From the NCBI RefSeq assembly GCF_000749845.1, contig NZ_JQHM01000007.1:62001-126000 (forward strand): DNA of 64,000 nucleotides, written 5' to 3'. The notes under the pieces are model-generated. The model was not told the DNA's origin. It ran no database searches and was given only the letters and a program-made list of their open reading frames with translations. The position numbers and the translations under genes are program-made. The stretch comes from Pectobacterium betavasculorum. GTDB taxonomy: Bacteria > Pseudomonadota > Gammaproteobacteria > Enterobacterales > Enterobacteriaceae. Position 1 is the first letter of the stretch; each line of letters begins with the position of its first letter. This document shows, piece after piece, positions 7,489-17,264 of the stretch.

Positions 7489-9192
7489 TTACAGTCCTTG
7501 GTTTAGTGCGAATGTGGGTTCAGTATGAATTGGGGGTTGGTGTGAACGGGCAAACGCCGGGTGTTGCTGCCCGGGGATAGCCTCGATGAGTTCACGGGTA
7601 TAGCGATGCCCAGGCTGAGCGAAGATGTGTTCCACTGGGCCGGATTCAAGCTGCTTACCGTGGTACAGCACGGAAACGGTATCGGCGATCTGGCGAACTA
7701 CCGCTAAATCGTGCGAGATGAACACGTACGTCAGCCCCAGTGATTCCTGTAGCTCAGTCAGCAAACGCAGAATCTGTGCCTGCACGGTGACATCCAGTGC
7801 GGAAACGGCTTCGTCCAATACCAACACCTGCGGCTCCAGCACCAGTGCTCGGGCGATGGCGACGCGTTGGCGCTGGCCGCCGGATAACTCACGCGGCTTG
7901 CGTGATAGCAACGCTACGGGCAGAGCGACGCGTTCGAACATCTCATGAATTTTTCGCTCCCACTGCCCGGAGGAATGGCGATTAAAATTGCGCAGCGGCT
8001 CCTCGACGATGTCGTACAACCGCTGCGAGGGATCGAGCGAGCCAAACGGGTTTTGATACACCAGCTGAATTTTCTGCCGGAACTGGCGCAGCGCTTCACC
8101 TTTTAGATGAGTGATGTCCGTGCCGTCGATCAGAATGCGTCCGGCGCTGGGATGATGAAACCCGAGCAAGCTGCGTGCTGTAGTGGTTTTACCGGAGCCA
8201 GACTCGCCAACAATCGCGTGCGTTGTGCCGCGTGCCACGCTGAAAGAGACGTCATCCACCGCGCGAAAATGCTCGCCTTTACGGCCAGACAGAGGAAAGG
8301 TCTGCACCAGATTTTCGACCGAGACAATAATATCGGATGTATGGCTGCGGCTGCGTGGTGGACGCGGTTTCGGGCTGAGCGACGGAACGTTCGCCAGTAG
8401 CGTACGAGCATAGTGGCTTGCGGGCGTGCTGAGCACGTCAAGCGTTGGGCCTTGTTCCTGAATGTAGCCGTTCTGAAAGACCAGCAAACGATCGGCACGC
8501 TCGGCCGCCACGCCCAGATCGTGGGTGACGAACAGCACTGCGGTACCATTCTCGCGCCGTAACTCATCAAGCAGATCGAGAATACGTTTCTGCACCGTGA
8601 CATCCAGTGCGCTGGTGGGCTCGTCGGCAATAATCAGTGCGGGTTTCAGCGCAATGGCAATGGCAATCAGGACGCGCTGTTTCATGCCGCCGGAGAGTTC
8701 GTGTGGATACTGCTTCGCCCGTAATTCGGGCTGGTTTAGGCCAACACGCTCCAGGAGCATCAGCGTTTTCTGGCGGGTAGTCTGGCGATTTTCCCGCTGA
8801 TGAATACGCAGAATCTCGTCCACCTGTTCGCCAATGGTCTGCACCGGATTCAGGGAACTGGTGGGATCCTGAGGGATCAGGCTGATCTGTGCGCCGCGCA
8901 CGCTGTCCAGCCGCTTTTGCGACCAGCCGCTGATATCTACGCCGTTTAGCCGAATAGCGCCGCGTGTGAGCCTACCATTCTCGGCCAGTAAGCCGATGAC
9001 GGCCTGCGCGGTGGTGGTCTTGCCTGAACCGGATTCCCCTACCAGCGCCACGACTTCGCCGGGCTGAATATGAAAAGAGACACCTTCCACGACGGTCTGT
9101 TCGCGATCGTCGCTACGGTAGGCAATCGTGACATTCTCCAGAGCCAGTACGGGCACCGCCGCGCTGGTTTGTAAGCTGACTGACAGGCTCAT
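7489..9192 (-). CDS. Fused dipeptide-type ABC transporter ATPase (DppD-DppF-like)
   Basis: A 567-residue protein with two complete ATPase domains in one chain. The first has Walker A GESGSGKTT (52-60), signature LSGGMKQRV and Walker B LIIADEPTSALD. The second, starting near residue 288, has a second GESGSGKTT, signature LSGGQRQRV and Walker B VLVLDEAVSALD. This corresponds to DppD fused to DppF, so one polypeptide energises the two permeases encoded next to it. It overlaps the upstream permease gene by 4 bp. Substrate is unknown; the peptide/nickel transporter class also imports opines and other small organic compounds. Confidence 0.92.
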   Translation of the reverse strand: MSLSVSLQTSAAVPVLALENVTIAYRSDDREQTVVEGVSFHIQPGEVVALVGESGSGKTTTAQAVIGLLAENGRLTRGAIRLNGVDISGWSQKRLDSVRGAQISLIPQDPTSSLNPVQTIGEQVDEILRIHQRENRQTTRQKTLMLLERVGLNQPELRAKQYPHELSGGMKQRVLIAIAIALKPALIIADEPTSALDVTVQKRILDLLDELRRENGTAVLFVTHDLGVAAERADRLLVFQNGYIQEQGPTLDVLSTPASHYARTLLANVPSLSPKPRPPRSRSHTSDIIVSVENLVQTFPLSGRKGEHFRAVDDVSFSVARGTTHAIVGESGSGKTTTARSLLGFHHPSAGRILIDGTDITHLKGEALRQFRQKIQLVYQNPFGSLDPSQRLYDIVEEPLRNFNRHSSGQWERKIHEMFERVALPVALLSRKPRELSGGQRQRVAIARALVLEPQVLVLDEAVSALDVTVQAQILRLLTELQESLGLTYVFISHDLAVVRQIADTVSVLYHGKQLESGPVEHIFAQPGHRYTRELIEAIPGQQHPAFARSHQPPIHTEPTFALNQGL

Positions 9193-10049
9193 CGTTCTGT
9201 CCTCCTGATCGACTGGCTGATGCGGTTAGCGGACAGCACAACGAGTACGACAATCAGGCCGGGGAAGGTGGTTAACCACCATGCGGTTGCGATGTAGTTG
9301 CGGCCTTCGGCGATGAGCAGCCCCCATTCTGGCGTGGGCGGCGGTGCGCCGTAGCCGAGAAAGCTGAGCGTAGAGATAGCCAGAATCGCGCTGCCGAATT
9401 GCAGAGCAGCGAAGGCGAAAACGGTGGTCAGTGAATTCGGCAAAATGTGTCGCCATAGCACGCTGAAAAAGGTGCCGCCGCTGCCATAGGCGGCTTCGAC
9501 ATAGTCGCTGTGGCGCACGCGCAATACCTCTGAACGCACCAGTCGGGTAAAGCTGGCGACGGAGGTGACGCCCACGGCAATCGCGGCGTTGACCGTGCCG
9601 AAACCCAGCAGAATGATGACGCTCAGCGCCAGCAGCAGGCCGGGGATTGCCAGCAATACATCGATGCTGCGCATGACGGCGCTATCCAGCCAGCCACCAA
9701 CGGCACCAGCCAAGAGGCCGAACAGGCTGCCGAGCACCAAACCCAGCCCAACGGCGATGACCGCACCAGACAGCGAGTGCACTGCGCCGTAAACGATGCG
9801 CGCATAGAGATCGCGTCCTAACTGATCGGTACCGAGCCAATAGTCGGCGTCAGGTGTTAGCCGCTGTGCGCCCGCGATGCCTTCCGTCGGGCTATAACCG
9901 GTAAACCAGCCGGGAAACAGAGCCCAAAGCGCAACAGTCAGTATCACCAGCCAGGCTAGCAGCAGCCCCGGCTGAAAGGCATAGCGACGCAGAAGCGGTC
10001 GCTTGCGCAGAAGAGGAAAGGTGATTTTTTCCAGCGGTACGGTAGTCAT
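9189..10049 (-). CDS. Dipeptide-type ABC transporter permease (DppC-like)
   Basis: A 286-residue inner-membrane permease. After a hydrophobic N-terminal segment (LLLAWLVILTVALWALFPGWF) it has the DppC-class loop PDADYWLGTDQLGRDLYARIVYG and about five further membrane helices. The EAA loop (EAAYGSGGTFFSVLWRHILPN) is the ATPase contact site. It overlaps both neighbours by 4 bp and would form the channel with the DppB-like permease. Confidence 0.9.
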   Translation of the reverse strand: MTTVPLEKITFPLLRKRPLLRRYAFQPGLLLAWLVILTVALWALFPGWFTGYSPTEGIAGAQRLTPDADYWLGTDQLGRDLYARIVYGAVHSLSGAVIAVGLGLVLGSLFGLLAGAVGGWLDSAVMRSIDVLLAIPGLLLALSVIILLGFGTVNAAIAVGVTSVASFTRLVRSEVLRVRHSDYVEAAYGSGGTFFSVLWRHILPNSLTTVFAFAALQFGSAILAISTLSFLGYGAPPPTPEWGLLIAEGRNYIATAWWLTTFPGLIVVLVVLSANRISQSIRRTER

Positions 10050-10990
10050 AGCGTGGCTCCTGGCGTTCTTTTCAGGCGCGGATCGAGAAGGGGATAAAGC
10101 AGATCGACGGCCAGATTGACGACAACAAAGGCGGCGGCGGAAATTAGTACGATGGCCTGTAACACGCTGCTGTCCTGATAGTTCACGGCTTCCTGCGTTA
10201 ACTGTCCGAGTCCGTTACGGCCAAACACGGTTTCAGTAATCAGCGCGCCCGCAATCAGTTCGCCCAACAGTAAACCGGCAATGGTCAGCGTGGGCAGCAT
10301 CGCGTTACGGGCGATATGCCGCCAGAGCACGCCGCTGCGGCTAGCCCCTTTCGCGCGGGCAACGGCAACAAACGGCTGCGTTTGCACCTGATCGATGCTG
10401 CGCATCAGCACCTGAGCCAGTGGGGCAGAAATCGGTAGCGCCAGTGTGAGAACCGGCAAAATCAGTCCTTCCCATTCGCCGGGATTAATCACGGGAATCA
10501 ATCCTAAACGGAAAGAGAAGATCTGAATCAGCACGATGCCGAGCCAGAACGTTGGTACGGAAATAAACAGCGACGGCAGCGATTGTAGTGTGGTTCGCAG
10601 CCACTGAAACGGCGTCAGCGTTGATAAGAACGCGAGGGAAAACGCTAATAGACCTGCTGCAATGAAGCCCAGAACCGCGAGCAGCAGTGTGGATGGCAGA
10701 TTCGCGGCGATAAGCTCAGTGACTGGCACGCCAGCCTGAATAGACAGGCCAAGATCGCCACGCAGTATCTGCGCTATCGCATGAAAATACTGCGTGAGTA
10801 CCGGAGTATCGGCACCGTAAGACAAACGTAGTTGCGCGATTTGCTCGGCGCTTAGGCCAAGCTCTGGGTTTTGAAACTTGATCAGTACGGCATCACCCGG
10901 CATCGCCTGAAGCAAGATAAAAGACAGAGTGAATGCCGCCCACAGCACAAGCAGTGCCTGACCGATGCGCAGTGCCAGATATCGGTTCAT
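10046..10990 (-). CDS. Dipeptide-type ABC transporter permease (DppB-like)
   Basis: A 314-residue inner-membrane permease starting MNRYLALRIGQALLVLWAAF, the usual DppB-class N-terminus. A long upstream in-frame extension is rejected because it reads through the gap and into the end of the binding-protein gene. The periplasmic loop contains MPGDAVLIKFQNPELGLS. The EAA loop (ARAKGASRSGVLWRHIARNAMLP) and a final segment LLYPLLDPRLKR match the family. It begins 22 bp after the binding-protein gene. Confidence 0.9.
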   Translation of the reverse strand: MNRYLALRIGQALLVLWAAFTLSFILLQAMPGDAVLIKFQNPELGLSAEQIAQLRLSYGADTPVLTQYFHAIAQILRGDLGLSIQAGVPVTELIAANLPSTLLLAVLGFIAAGLLAFSLAFLSTLTPFQWLRTTLQSLPSLFISVPTFWLGIVLIQIFSFRLGLIPVINPGEWEGLILPVLTLALPISAPLAQVLMRSIDQVQTQPFVAVARAKGASRSGVLWRHIARNAMLPTLTIAGLLLGELIAGALITETVFGRNGLGQLTQEAVNYQDSSVLQAIVLISAAAFVVVNLAVDLLYPLLDPRLKRTPGATL

Positions 10991-11012
10991 GATGATGCCT
11001 CTCTCTTCTGTG

Positions 11013-12650
11013 TTACTTATCCAGCCAGGTGTTGTAGAAGCTGGGGCGACCAACGGCTTCAAACGCGATGCCTTTTGTAGTGGGTGTGCCTGCAAACACC
11101 TGCGGTTCTTCAAAAATGGGAATGACGTAGGCCTGATCGATCAGGTAGCCCTGTACTTCTCCCACCAGCGCTAACCGCTTGCTGCGGTCGGTTTCTGCGG
11201 CGATGCCATCCAGCAGCGTATTCAGATGCGGGTCAACAAAGTCTTTCACCTTGTCGCTGGATCCACCTTTTTGCAGCAGAACGTTGCGTACCGTCGGGTA
11301 ATACTGGCTTTTCAGCACATCCGGGTCGGCGCGTCCGACCATCGCGGGTGCCACGCCGGTTTTCAGCGGGTCGAGGCTATCCACGGTTTTGCTGCCTGCA
11401 TCGCCCGCTAACACATTCAGCTTCACGCCGACTTTTGCCCACTGTTGAGAAACCAGTTGCAGGGTTTCTTTGTTTTGCGGTTGCGGCAGTGATTCATAGG
11501 CGGTCAGTTCCAGCGTTTTGCCGTCTTTCTGACGTAATCCTTGGGGACCGGTTTTCCAACCTGCTTCATCTAACAGCGTGTTGGCCTGAGCGGGATCGAA
11601 CGTTAGCTTGCTGGAGAGATCGACATAGCCAGCGGCGGTTTTGGCCAGCGGTGACGTGGCCTGTGGATAGTTGTCAGAGAACAGCGTATCAATGATCTCT
11701 TTGGTGTTGGTGGCGTGCAGCAGTGCTTTACGCACGCGGATATCGGCTACCAGCGGGTTATCCGGGCGGAAAACCACGCTGTTATTGACGCCGCGCGTAG
11801 GTGGGGCATAAAGATTGAAGCCCTGACTTTGTACCCGTTTTTCATCATAGGCTTGAATCTGACGAATGAAGTCCGCCTGACCGGAAACCAATGCGCCGAT
11901 ACGCACGCTGTCTTCCGGGGTGACCAGATAGGTAATGCCGTCCAGATAGGCACGCCCTTGGTGCTTTGATTTAACCGGTGCCCAGTCGTAATCCTTACGG
12001 GCAGTCAGCTTCAGTTCGCGTCCCAGTTTCTCGCTGTTCACCACGAATGGGCCGGAGCCAATAATGTTTTTAGCATTGCCTAACTGATTGAAATTGCGCT
12101 CCAGCGTACTGAGAGAAACCAGACCGGAACCGATGGTTGCAGTCCCTTGCAGAAAGCCCGGAGACGGCTTCTTAAAGTAAAACTTCACCGTGAGCGGATC
12201 GATAACTTCACTGCGCAGGTAATTGTTGATGACTTCGGAAACTGGCTGGTTGAGCGCCGTGTTCCCTAGACCATAAGTATCGAAGTTTTTCGCTACCGCG
12301 TTGGCATCCAGCGGTGTGCCATCAGAGAAGCTAACACCGGGGCGGATCTTGAACGTGTATTCGGTGTTATCCGCGTTGATGCTCCAGGATTCTGCAACCC
12401 ACGGTTCGATCTCCAGTGTTTCTGGGTTCTGGTACGTCAATTTATCGGTAATTTGGTTAAGAATGCCGCCGTTCGGATAAAAACCACCCGCTGGCGTATA
12501 GAGGTTGGTGTGCGCCTGTTGTTCCAGATAAACCAGCGTACCGCCGATTTTCGGTGCGTCGTTCGCAGCTTGTACGTTCACCGCACCGCTCAGAAGAAGC
12601 AGCGAGGCAAAAAGAGTGAGTGTCTGATGAGGATGCAAAAAAGTCGCCAC
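11013..12650 (-). CDS. ABC transporter periplasmic substrate-binding protein (SBP family 5)
   Basis: A 545-residue precursor with a signal peptide (LTLFASLLLLSGAVNVQA) probably cleaved near residue 28. The mature protein has the SBP_bac_5 pattern: IGGTLVYLEQQAHTNLYTP, EPWVAESWSINADNTEYTFKIRPGVSFSDGTPLDANAV and, later, IRVRKALLHATNTKEIID. This family binds oligopeptides, nickel chelates, opines and other organic solutes, so the class alone does not set specificity. It is the first gene of the importer/monooxygenase/CMD operon, and the promoter should lie in 12651-12952. Confidence 0.92.
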   Translation of the reverse strand: MATFLHPHQTLTLFASLLLLSGAVNVQAANDAPKIGGTLVYLEQQAHTNLYTPAGGFYPNGGILNQITDKLTYQNPETLEIEPWVAESWSINADNTEYTFKIRPGVSFSDGTPLDANAVAKNFDTYGLGNTALNQPVSEVINNYLRSEVIDPLTVKFYFKKPSPGFLQGTATIGSGLVSLSTLERNFNQLGNAKNIIGSGPFVVNSEKLGRELKLTARKDYDWAPVKSKHQGRAYLDGITYLVTPEDSVRIGALVSGQADFIRQIQAYDEKRVQSQGFNLYAPPTRGVNNSVVFRPDNPLVADIRVRKALLHATNTKEIIDTLFSDNYPQATSPLAKTAAGYVDLSSKLTFDPAQANTLLDEAGWKTGPQGLRQKDGKTLELTAYESLPQPQNKETLQLVSQQWAKVGVKLNVLAGDAGSKTVDSLDPLKTGVAPAMVGRADPDVLKSQYYPTVRNVLLQKGGSSDKVKDFVDPHLNTLLDGIAAETDRSKRLALVGEVQGYLIDQAYVIPIFEEPQVFAGTPTTKGIAFEAVGRPSFYNTWLDK

Positions 12651-12952
12651 GATGATTGTCCCTACATGTGATTATTTTTATTAAACTTATTGGTTTATCA
12701 GGTGAATATGCGGATCGACTACGTCCTGAAACGGGATAAAGCAGGAAATGTTAACCGCACGTTAAGGCCGATATTTCCATAGGTGGCAGGAAACAGCAAA
12801 GAACAATACTGGCATTGGTTATCCAGTTTTTAGGTAGGGAAAAGAGTGATTTTTAGCGGAAAATAACCGCATTTCGCGTGTGATGATGGGGTTATTAATT
12901 GGGAGATAGCAACGCTGCGAATCGTCGTCGCAGCGCTAAGGTCGACTGAGAG
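12651..12952. other. Intergenic region, presumed promoter of the importer operon
   Basis: About 300 bp between ghrB and the importer operon, both transcribed leftward. It holds AT-rich stretches near the binding-protein start (ATTTTTATTAAACTTATTGG at about 12673-12692). I see no clear operator, hairpin or small gene in it. Confidence 0.4.
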
Positions 12953-13915
12953 TTATTTCAAAACCTGCGGGTTCACGCAGTTTTCTTTTACCTGACCGCT
13001 CAGGGCGGCAATCAGATTATCGACGGCACAGGCGGCCATATCGTAGCGTGTTTCGTGCGTCGCAGAACCGATATGCGGCAACGCCACGACGTTGGGTAAA
13101 TCCAGCAGTGGAGAATCGACGGGTAACGGTTCTTGGACAAAAACATCCAGCCCTGCGCCCTGAATTGTCCCTTTCACCAAGGCTTCCGTTAACGCGTCTT
13201 CATCCACAACGGCACCACGACCGATATTGATCAAAATAGCGCTGGGCTTCATTTTTGCTAGTTGTTTGCGGCCAATGAGATGGTGAGTTTCCGCCGTCAG
13301 CGGCAGTGTGATACAGAGGAAATCAGATTCGGCCAATAGCGTATCGAGATCGCAGTGGCGAGCATTAAAGCGTTCTTCCGCTTCGGCGTGATGGCGGCGT
13401 GCGTTGTACAGTACCGGCATGCTGAAACCAAAGTGAGCGCGCTGTGCGACAGCCAGGCCGATGCGTCCCATTCCCAGAATACCGATGGTTTTATGGTGAA
13501 CGTCGGTGCCAAACCAGTCGCTGCCGACACCGCCTTTCCATTCGCCCGCTTTGACCCGCTCAGCCACTTCCACGACTCGGCGCGCGCTGGCAAGCATCAG
13601 TGCCAGAACCGTATCCGCCACCGTTTCCGTTAGCACGGTTGGGGTATGCATGAGAATCACCCCTTTTTCATTCAGCGCATCAACGTTAAAGGTGTCGTAA
13701 CCGACAGAAATGGTAGAAGCCGCGCGTAAACGCGGTGCGTGTTGCAGGAAGTCTTTATCGACTTTGCCGCCGGAACCGATGATGCCTACGGCCGTTGCCA
13801 GAGCGGGGTGGTCGAGGGCGGGAAAGGCGTCAAGTTCAGTGACGGTGAAGTGTTGGTCCAAACGAGCACGTAGGTCGTCAGCCACTTTTTTATACAGGAT
13901 AACGCTAGGTTTCAT
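12953..13915 (-). CDS. ghrB: Glyoxylate/hydroxypyruvate (2-ketogluconate) reductase B
   Basis: A 320-residue D-2-hydroxyacid dehydrogenase that reduces glyoxylate, hydroxypyruvate and 2-keto-gluconate with NADPH. It follows E. coli GhrB nearly throughout: MKPSVILYK start, [34 protein letters not shown], the nucleotide-binding [16 protein letters not shown], the catalytic-arginine region [14 protein letters not shown] and the catalytic-histidine region [16 protein letters not shown]. The MKPS start matches the family; an upstream in-frame methionine would add 16 unrelated residues. Confidence 0.93.
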   Translation of the reverse strand: MKPSVILYKKVADDLRARLDQHFTVTELDAFPALDHPALATAVGIIGSGGKVDKDFLQHAPRLRAASTISVGYDTFNVDALNEKGVILMHTPTVLTETVADTVLALMLASARRVVEVAERVKAGEWKGGVGSDWFGTDVHHKTIGILGMGRIGLAVAQRAHFGFSMPVLYNARRHHAEAEERFNARHCDLDTLLAESDFLCITLPLTAETHHLIGRKQLAKMKPSAILINIGRGAVVDEDALTEALVKGTIQGAGLDVFVQEPLPVDSPLLDLPNVVALPHIGSATHETRYDMAACAVDNLIAALSGQVKENCVNPQVLK

Positions 13916-14113
13916 CACAAACTCCAGCAGATTAAGGACGTTGGGGTAGAAATCGCTCATCAAATAATCGCGTAGCTGGCGAGAGACTGCAAGCGATACT
14001 GCCCTCGCATCTGCCCAAGGTTAGCCATGATTAATGGGGGATTTGCACGATATTCTGCTATTCCATTGAACCGATAGCTCAGAGATGACCTATTGAATCA
14101 GAGGGCGCGGTAT

Positions 14114-14557
14114 TTACTGCTCCTTCACTTGTTTTGCCCACTGCATGATCAGCGCAGTAGCTTGCGTATCCCGATTGACGTTTTCGTCAACAATGGCGAA
14201 ACCCTGTTTATGGTAGAACCGGCAGGCACGCGTATTCTGCTGATATACTTCCAGACTGAGTAAGGGGAACAGCGCCTGAACATGCTGGATTAGCGCTGCG
14301 CCAATCTGTTTGCCGTAATAGTTCTTTTCCACAAATAGCGCGCCGATAAATCGTGCTTCCAGCACGCTGATAAAGCCGATAAGGCTTTCTTGCTCTTCAT
14401 AAACCCAGGTTTGAGACTGAGGGATATAGATTTCACGTACTGCGGAGGCACTTTCTCGCCAGTAATCTTCACGAATGAAGGGATGCGCCAGAATGGTGCT
14501 CTTCAACCAGAGTTGCATCAGTGGTTCGATATCGGAGCCACGGTAAGGGCGGATCAC
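14114..14557 (-). CDS. yiaC: GNAT-family N-acetyltransferase YiaC
   Basis: A 147-residue GNAT acetyltransferase. The acetyl-CoA-binding region is FVEKNYYGKQIGAALIQHVQ, followed by LSLEVYQQNTRACRFYHKQGF, as in E. coli YiaC, a reported protein-lysine acetyltransferase. The start is set at the GTG (VIRPYRGSDIEP) that overlaps the TGA of tag as GTGA. This gives the family length, whereas a start further upstream would run through tag. The tag-yiaC order is the same as in E. coli. Confidence 0.88.
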   Translation of the reverse strand: MIRPYRGSDIEPLMQLWLKSTILAHPFIREDYWRESASAVREIYIPQSQTWVYEEQESLIGFISVLEARFIGALFVEKNYYGKQIGAALIQHVQALFPLLSLEVYQQNTRACRFYHKQGFAIVDENVNRDTQATALIMQWAKQVKEQ

Positions 14558-15117
14558 GAGGTGCTTTCCTGATGACAAAAACAGTCGGTGACATGGTCGT
14601 TGACCAATCCGCCCGCCTGCATGAAGGCATAACAGATAGTTGAACCAATAAATTTGAAGCCGCGTTTCTTCAGGGCTTTGGACATGGCATCTGAAACGTT
14701 CGTTTTGGCAGGAACCTCTGCAAGTGAAGCTGGGTGATTGAGACGCGGCTGGTGTTCGACAAAAGACCAAATGAAGTGCGAAAAACGCTCTCCCTGACTT
14801 TCCATCTCCACCCACACTTTTGCATTGGTGATGATTGCCTCGATTTTCCCACGGTGTCGGATAATACCGCTGTCCTGCACTAACCGATCTACGTCATCCT
14901 GCGTCATTTTCGCTACTTGTTCTGGATTAAACTGGTGAAAGCAACGGCGATAGTTTTCGCGTTTTTTCAGGACGGTGATCCAGGAAAGACCCGCCTGCTG
15001 GCCCTCCAGACACAATAGCTCAAAGAGCTTCTGGCTGTCGGTGCAGGGTTTACCCCACTCGTTATCGTGATAATCCTGATATAAGGTGTCTTGTGTAACC
15101 CAGCCGCAGCGTTGCAT
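14554..15117 (-). CDS. tag: DNA-3-methyladenine glycosylase I
   Basis: A 187-residue base-excision repair enzyme that removes 3-methyladenine from alkylated DNA. It has the Tag signatures: an N-terminal RCGWVTQDTLYQDYHDNEWG with a zinc-binding Cys, GQQAGLSWITVLKKRENYR with the catalytic-site glutamate just before it, and C-terminal GFKFIGSTICYAFMQAGGLVNDHVTDCFCH supplying the other zinc ligands. It overlaps yiaC by 4 bp. Confidence 0.95.
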   Translation of the reverse strand: MQRCGWVTQDTLYQDYHDNEWGKPCTDSQKLFELLCLEGQQAGLSWITVLKKRENYRRCFHQFNPEQVAKMTQDDVDRLVQDSGIIRHRGKIEAIITNAKVWVEMESQGERFSHFIWSFVEHQPRLNHPASLAEVPAKTNVSDAMSKALKKRGFKFIGSTICYAFMQAGGLVNDHVTDCFCHQESTS

Positions 15118-15324
15118 TCCTTTCTCCTGATTCGGTTGTGCCGTTGGTGTTTGGACGCACCGTTCATTGTAATGCGGTCTGCCGCAATGTGGGGGAGATC
15201 ATGGCATTCATGGTGCTGTATATGCAACCAGCATTTTGCGGGCGTACTCGCAGATATGAAAGGTTGCGTGCGGATGGAGCGGAAAGTCGTCGTGGAATCG
15301 TGAATAATGCATTGCCGACAGCTT

Positions 15325-15373
15325 AGGGCTGTTCATTCGTTCAAGGCTGTTCATTAGCTCAGGGCTGTTCATT
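15325..15373. repeat. Three tandem copies of an 18-bp repeat
   Basis: AGGGCTGTTCATT (15325-15337), AAGGCTGTTCATT (15343-15355) and AGGGCTGTTCATT (15361-15373) recur with an exact 18-bp period; the five-base linkers vary. They end about 35 bp upstream of the TauE/SafE permease gene. The period is not a multiple of the helical repeat. Either a slippage-prone microrepeat or a regulator array is possible. Confidence 0.6.
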
Positions 15374-15407
15374 GATCATAAGAAAAGCATAAACAGGGGA
15401 AGAGGGA

Positions 15408-16214
15408 ATGGCAGTGGAGTGGGTAGTAGCCTATCTGGCATTAGGTGCAGTAGTGGGTTTTATGGCGGGATTATTGGGCATCGGTGGCGGTGGCATTATG
15501 GTGCCAGTGCTGACGGCGCTGTTTGCTGCACAGGGTGTAGATAATACGCATCTGGTGCATCTGGCGTTGGGAACGTCAATGGCGGCGATTGTTGTTACGG
15601 CAATTTCCAGCCTGCGCACCCACCATCAGCATCAGGCGGTGCTGTGGCCTGTGGTGGTGCGGATTACACCTGCGATACTGATCGGGACATTCGCTGCTAC
15701 CTGGCTGGCGACGCTGTTGCCGACGCGGATGCTGGCAATCTTTTTTTCCTGTTTTATGGCCTATGTTTCACTGCAAATGGTGTTGAATATCAAACCAAAA
15801 CCGCAGCGCCAGTTGCCCGATACGGCAGGCATTTCGTTCGCAGGGTTGGTGATTGGCAGTATTTCGGCGCTGGTGGCTATCGGCGGTGGATCGCTCACAG
15901 TGCCGTTTCTGACGTGGTGTAACGTGCGTATCCAGCAGGCGATTGGTACGTCAGCAGCGGTCGGGTTGCCGATTGCTCTTTCTGGTGCGCTGGGCTACAT
16001 GATCAACGGTTGGTCAGCGAACGGGCTACCTGATTATAGCGTCGGCTATGTTTCTCTGCCCGCGGTTCTCTTGATTTCCGTCGTCAGCTTCTTCACTGCA
16101 CCTGTCGGCGCTCGTCTGGCGCATCGTTTGCCTGTTGCGACGCTGAAAAAAGCCTTTGCGGCACTGTTATTGTTGCTGAGCTTAAAGATGTTGCAGACCG
16201 TTTTTTCCGGCTGA
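15408..16214 (+). CDS. TauE/SafE-family sulfite/organosulfur exporter
   Basis: A 268-residue inner-membrane protein with eight or so hydrophobic segments arranged as two repeats. Each repeat starts with the family's glycine-rich motif: GFMAGLLGIGGGGIMVPVL near residue 20 and ISALVAIGGGSLTVPFLTW near 160. TauE/SafE proteins move small organic acids or sulfur anions, but the substrate of this one is not indicated. It is followed, in the same direction, by glyQ, with about 125 bp between them. Confidence 0.87.
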   Translation: MAVEWVVAYLALGAVVGFMAGLLGIGGGGIMVPVLTALFAAQGVDNTHLVHLALGTSMAAIVVTAISSLRTHHQHQAVLWPVVVRITPAILIGTFAATWLATLLPTRMLAIFFSCFMAYVSLQMVLNIKPKPQRQLPDTAGISFAGLVIGSISALVAIGGGSLTVPFLTWCNVRIQQAIGTSAAVGLPIALSGALGYMINGWSANGLPDYSVGYVSLPAVLLISVVSFFTAPVGARLAHRLPVATLKKAFAALLLLLSLKMLQTVFSG

Positions 16215-16340
16215 TCCCGGAACTTGAACGATGATGACGGGGATTTGCACTTGTTACCGCATTCTGGCTGTATATCTTGCGGTCAGAGGGTATACTGGCG
16301 CATTCCTTATAAATCCACTTGTATCGTGCGCGAATCCAAC

Positions 16341-17255
16341 ATGCAAAAGTTTGATACCAAGACCTTCCAGGGCCTGATCCTGACGTTACAGGATTACTGG
16401 GCTCGCCAGGGCTGCACCATTGTTCAACCATTGGACATGGAAGTCGGCGCAGGCACTTCACATCCTATGACCTGCCTGCGGGCACTGGGGCCGGAGCCAA
16501 TGGCCGCCGCCTATGTGCAGCCTTCTCGTCGTCCGACCGATGGGCGCTACGGCGAAAATCCGAACCGCCTACAGCACTATTACCAGTTTCAGGTCGTCAT
16601 TAAGCCATCACCGGATAATATTCAGGAGCTGTATCTCGGCTCTCTGAAAGAGCTGGGTTTGGATCCGGCCATTCACGATATCCGCTTCGTGGAAGACAAC
16701 TGGGAAAACCCGACGCTGGGTGCGTGGGGTTTGGGCTGGGAAGTCTGGTTGAACGGTATGGAAGTCACTCAGTTCACCTACTTCCAGCAGGTTGGCGGTT
16801 TGGAATGTAAACCAGTGACCGGTGAGATCACCTACGGTTTGGAACGTCTGGCAATGTACATTCAGGGCGTTGACAGCGTTTACGATTTGGTCTGGAGCGA
16901 TGGTCCTTTAGGTAAAACCACCTACGGCGACGTGTTCCACCAAAACGAAGTCGAGCAATCGACCTACAACTTTGAACACGCTGATGTCGACTTCCTGTTC
17001 AGCTGTTTCGAGCAATATGAGAAAGAAGCGCAGCACCTGCTGGCGCTGGAAAAACCGCTGCCTTTACCAGCTTACGAACGCATTTTGAAAGCGGCGCACA
17101 GCTTTAACCTGCTGGATGCGCGTAAAGCGATCTCGGTTACCGAACGTCAGCGTTACATTCTGCGTATTCGTACCCTGACCAAAGCGGTTGCGGAAGCCTA
17201 TTATGCCTCTCGTGAGGCTCTGGGTTTCCCGATGTGTAATAAGAAAGAGAGCTAA
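16341..17255 (+). CDS. glyQ: Glycyl-tRNA synthetase alpha subunit
   Basis: A 304-residue catalytic subunit of the alpha2beta2 bacterial glycyl-tRNA synthetase. It is almost colinear with E. coli Gly[21 protein letters not shown] at the start, [39 protein letters not shown], and GITYGLERL-type motif 3 ([16 protein letters not shown]). The start at MQKFDT matches the family; the 39-codon extension upstream is rejected. glyS follows after 9 bp. Confidence 0.97.
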   Translation: MQKFDTKTFQGLILTLQDYWARQGCTIVQPLDMEVGAGTSHPMTCLRALGPEPMAAAYVQPSRRPTDGRYGENPNRLQHYYQFQVVIKPSPDNIQELYLGSLKELGLDPAIHDIRFVEDNWENPTLGAWGLGWEVWLNGMEVTQFTYFQQVGGLECKPVTGEITYGLERLAMYIQGVDSVYDLVWSDGPLGKTTYGDVFHQNEVEQSTYNFEHADVDFLFSCFEQYEKEAQHLLALEKPLPLPAYERILKAAHSFNLLDARKAISVTERQRYILRIRTLTKAVAEAYYASREALGFPMCNKKES

Positions 17256-17264
17256 GAGGCAGCC

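Noticed and set aside
8130-8630. Open frame of 166 codons within the ABC ATPase gene, same strand
   Set aside because: It is an out-of-frame reading of a gene with clear Walker and signature motifs.
15325-15373. 18-bp tandem repeat considered as a CRISPR array
   Set aside because: Repeats are too short, the linkers are five bases, and no cas genes are in the window.
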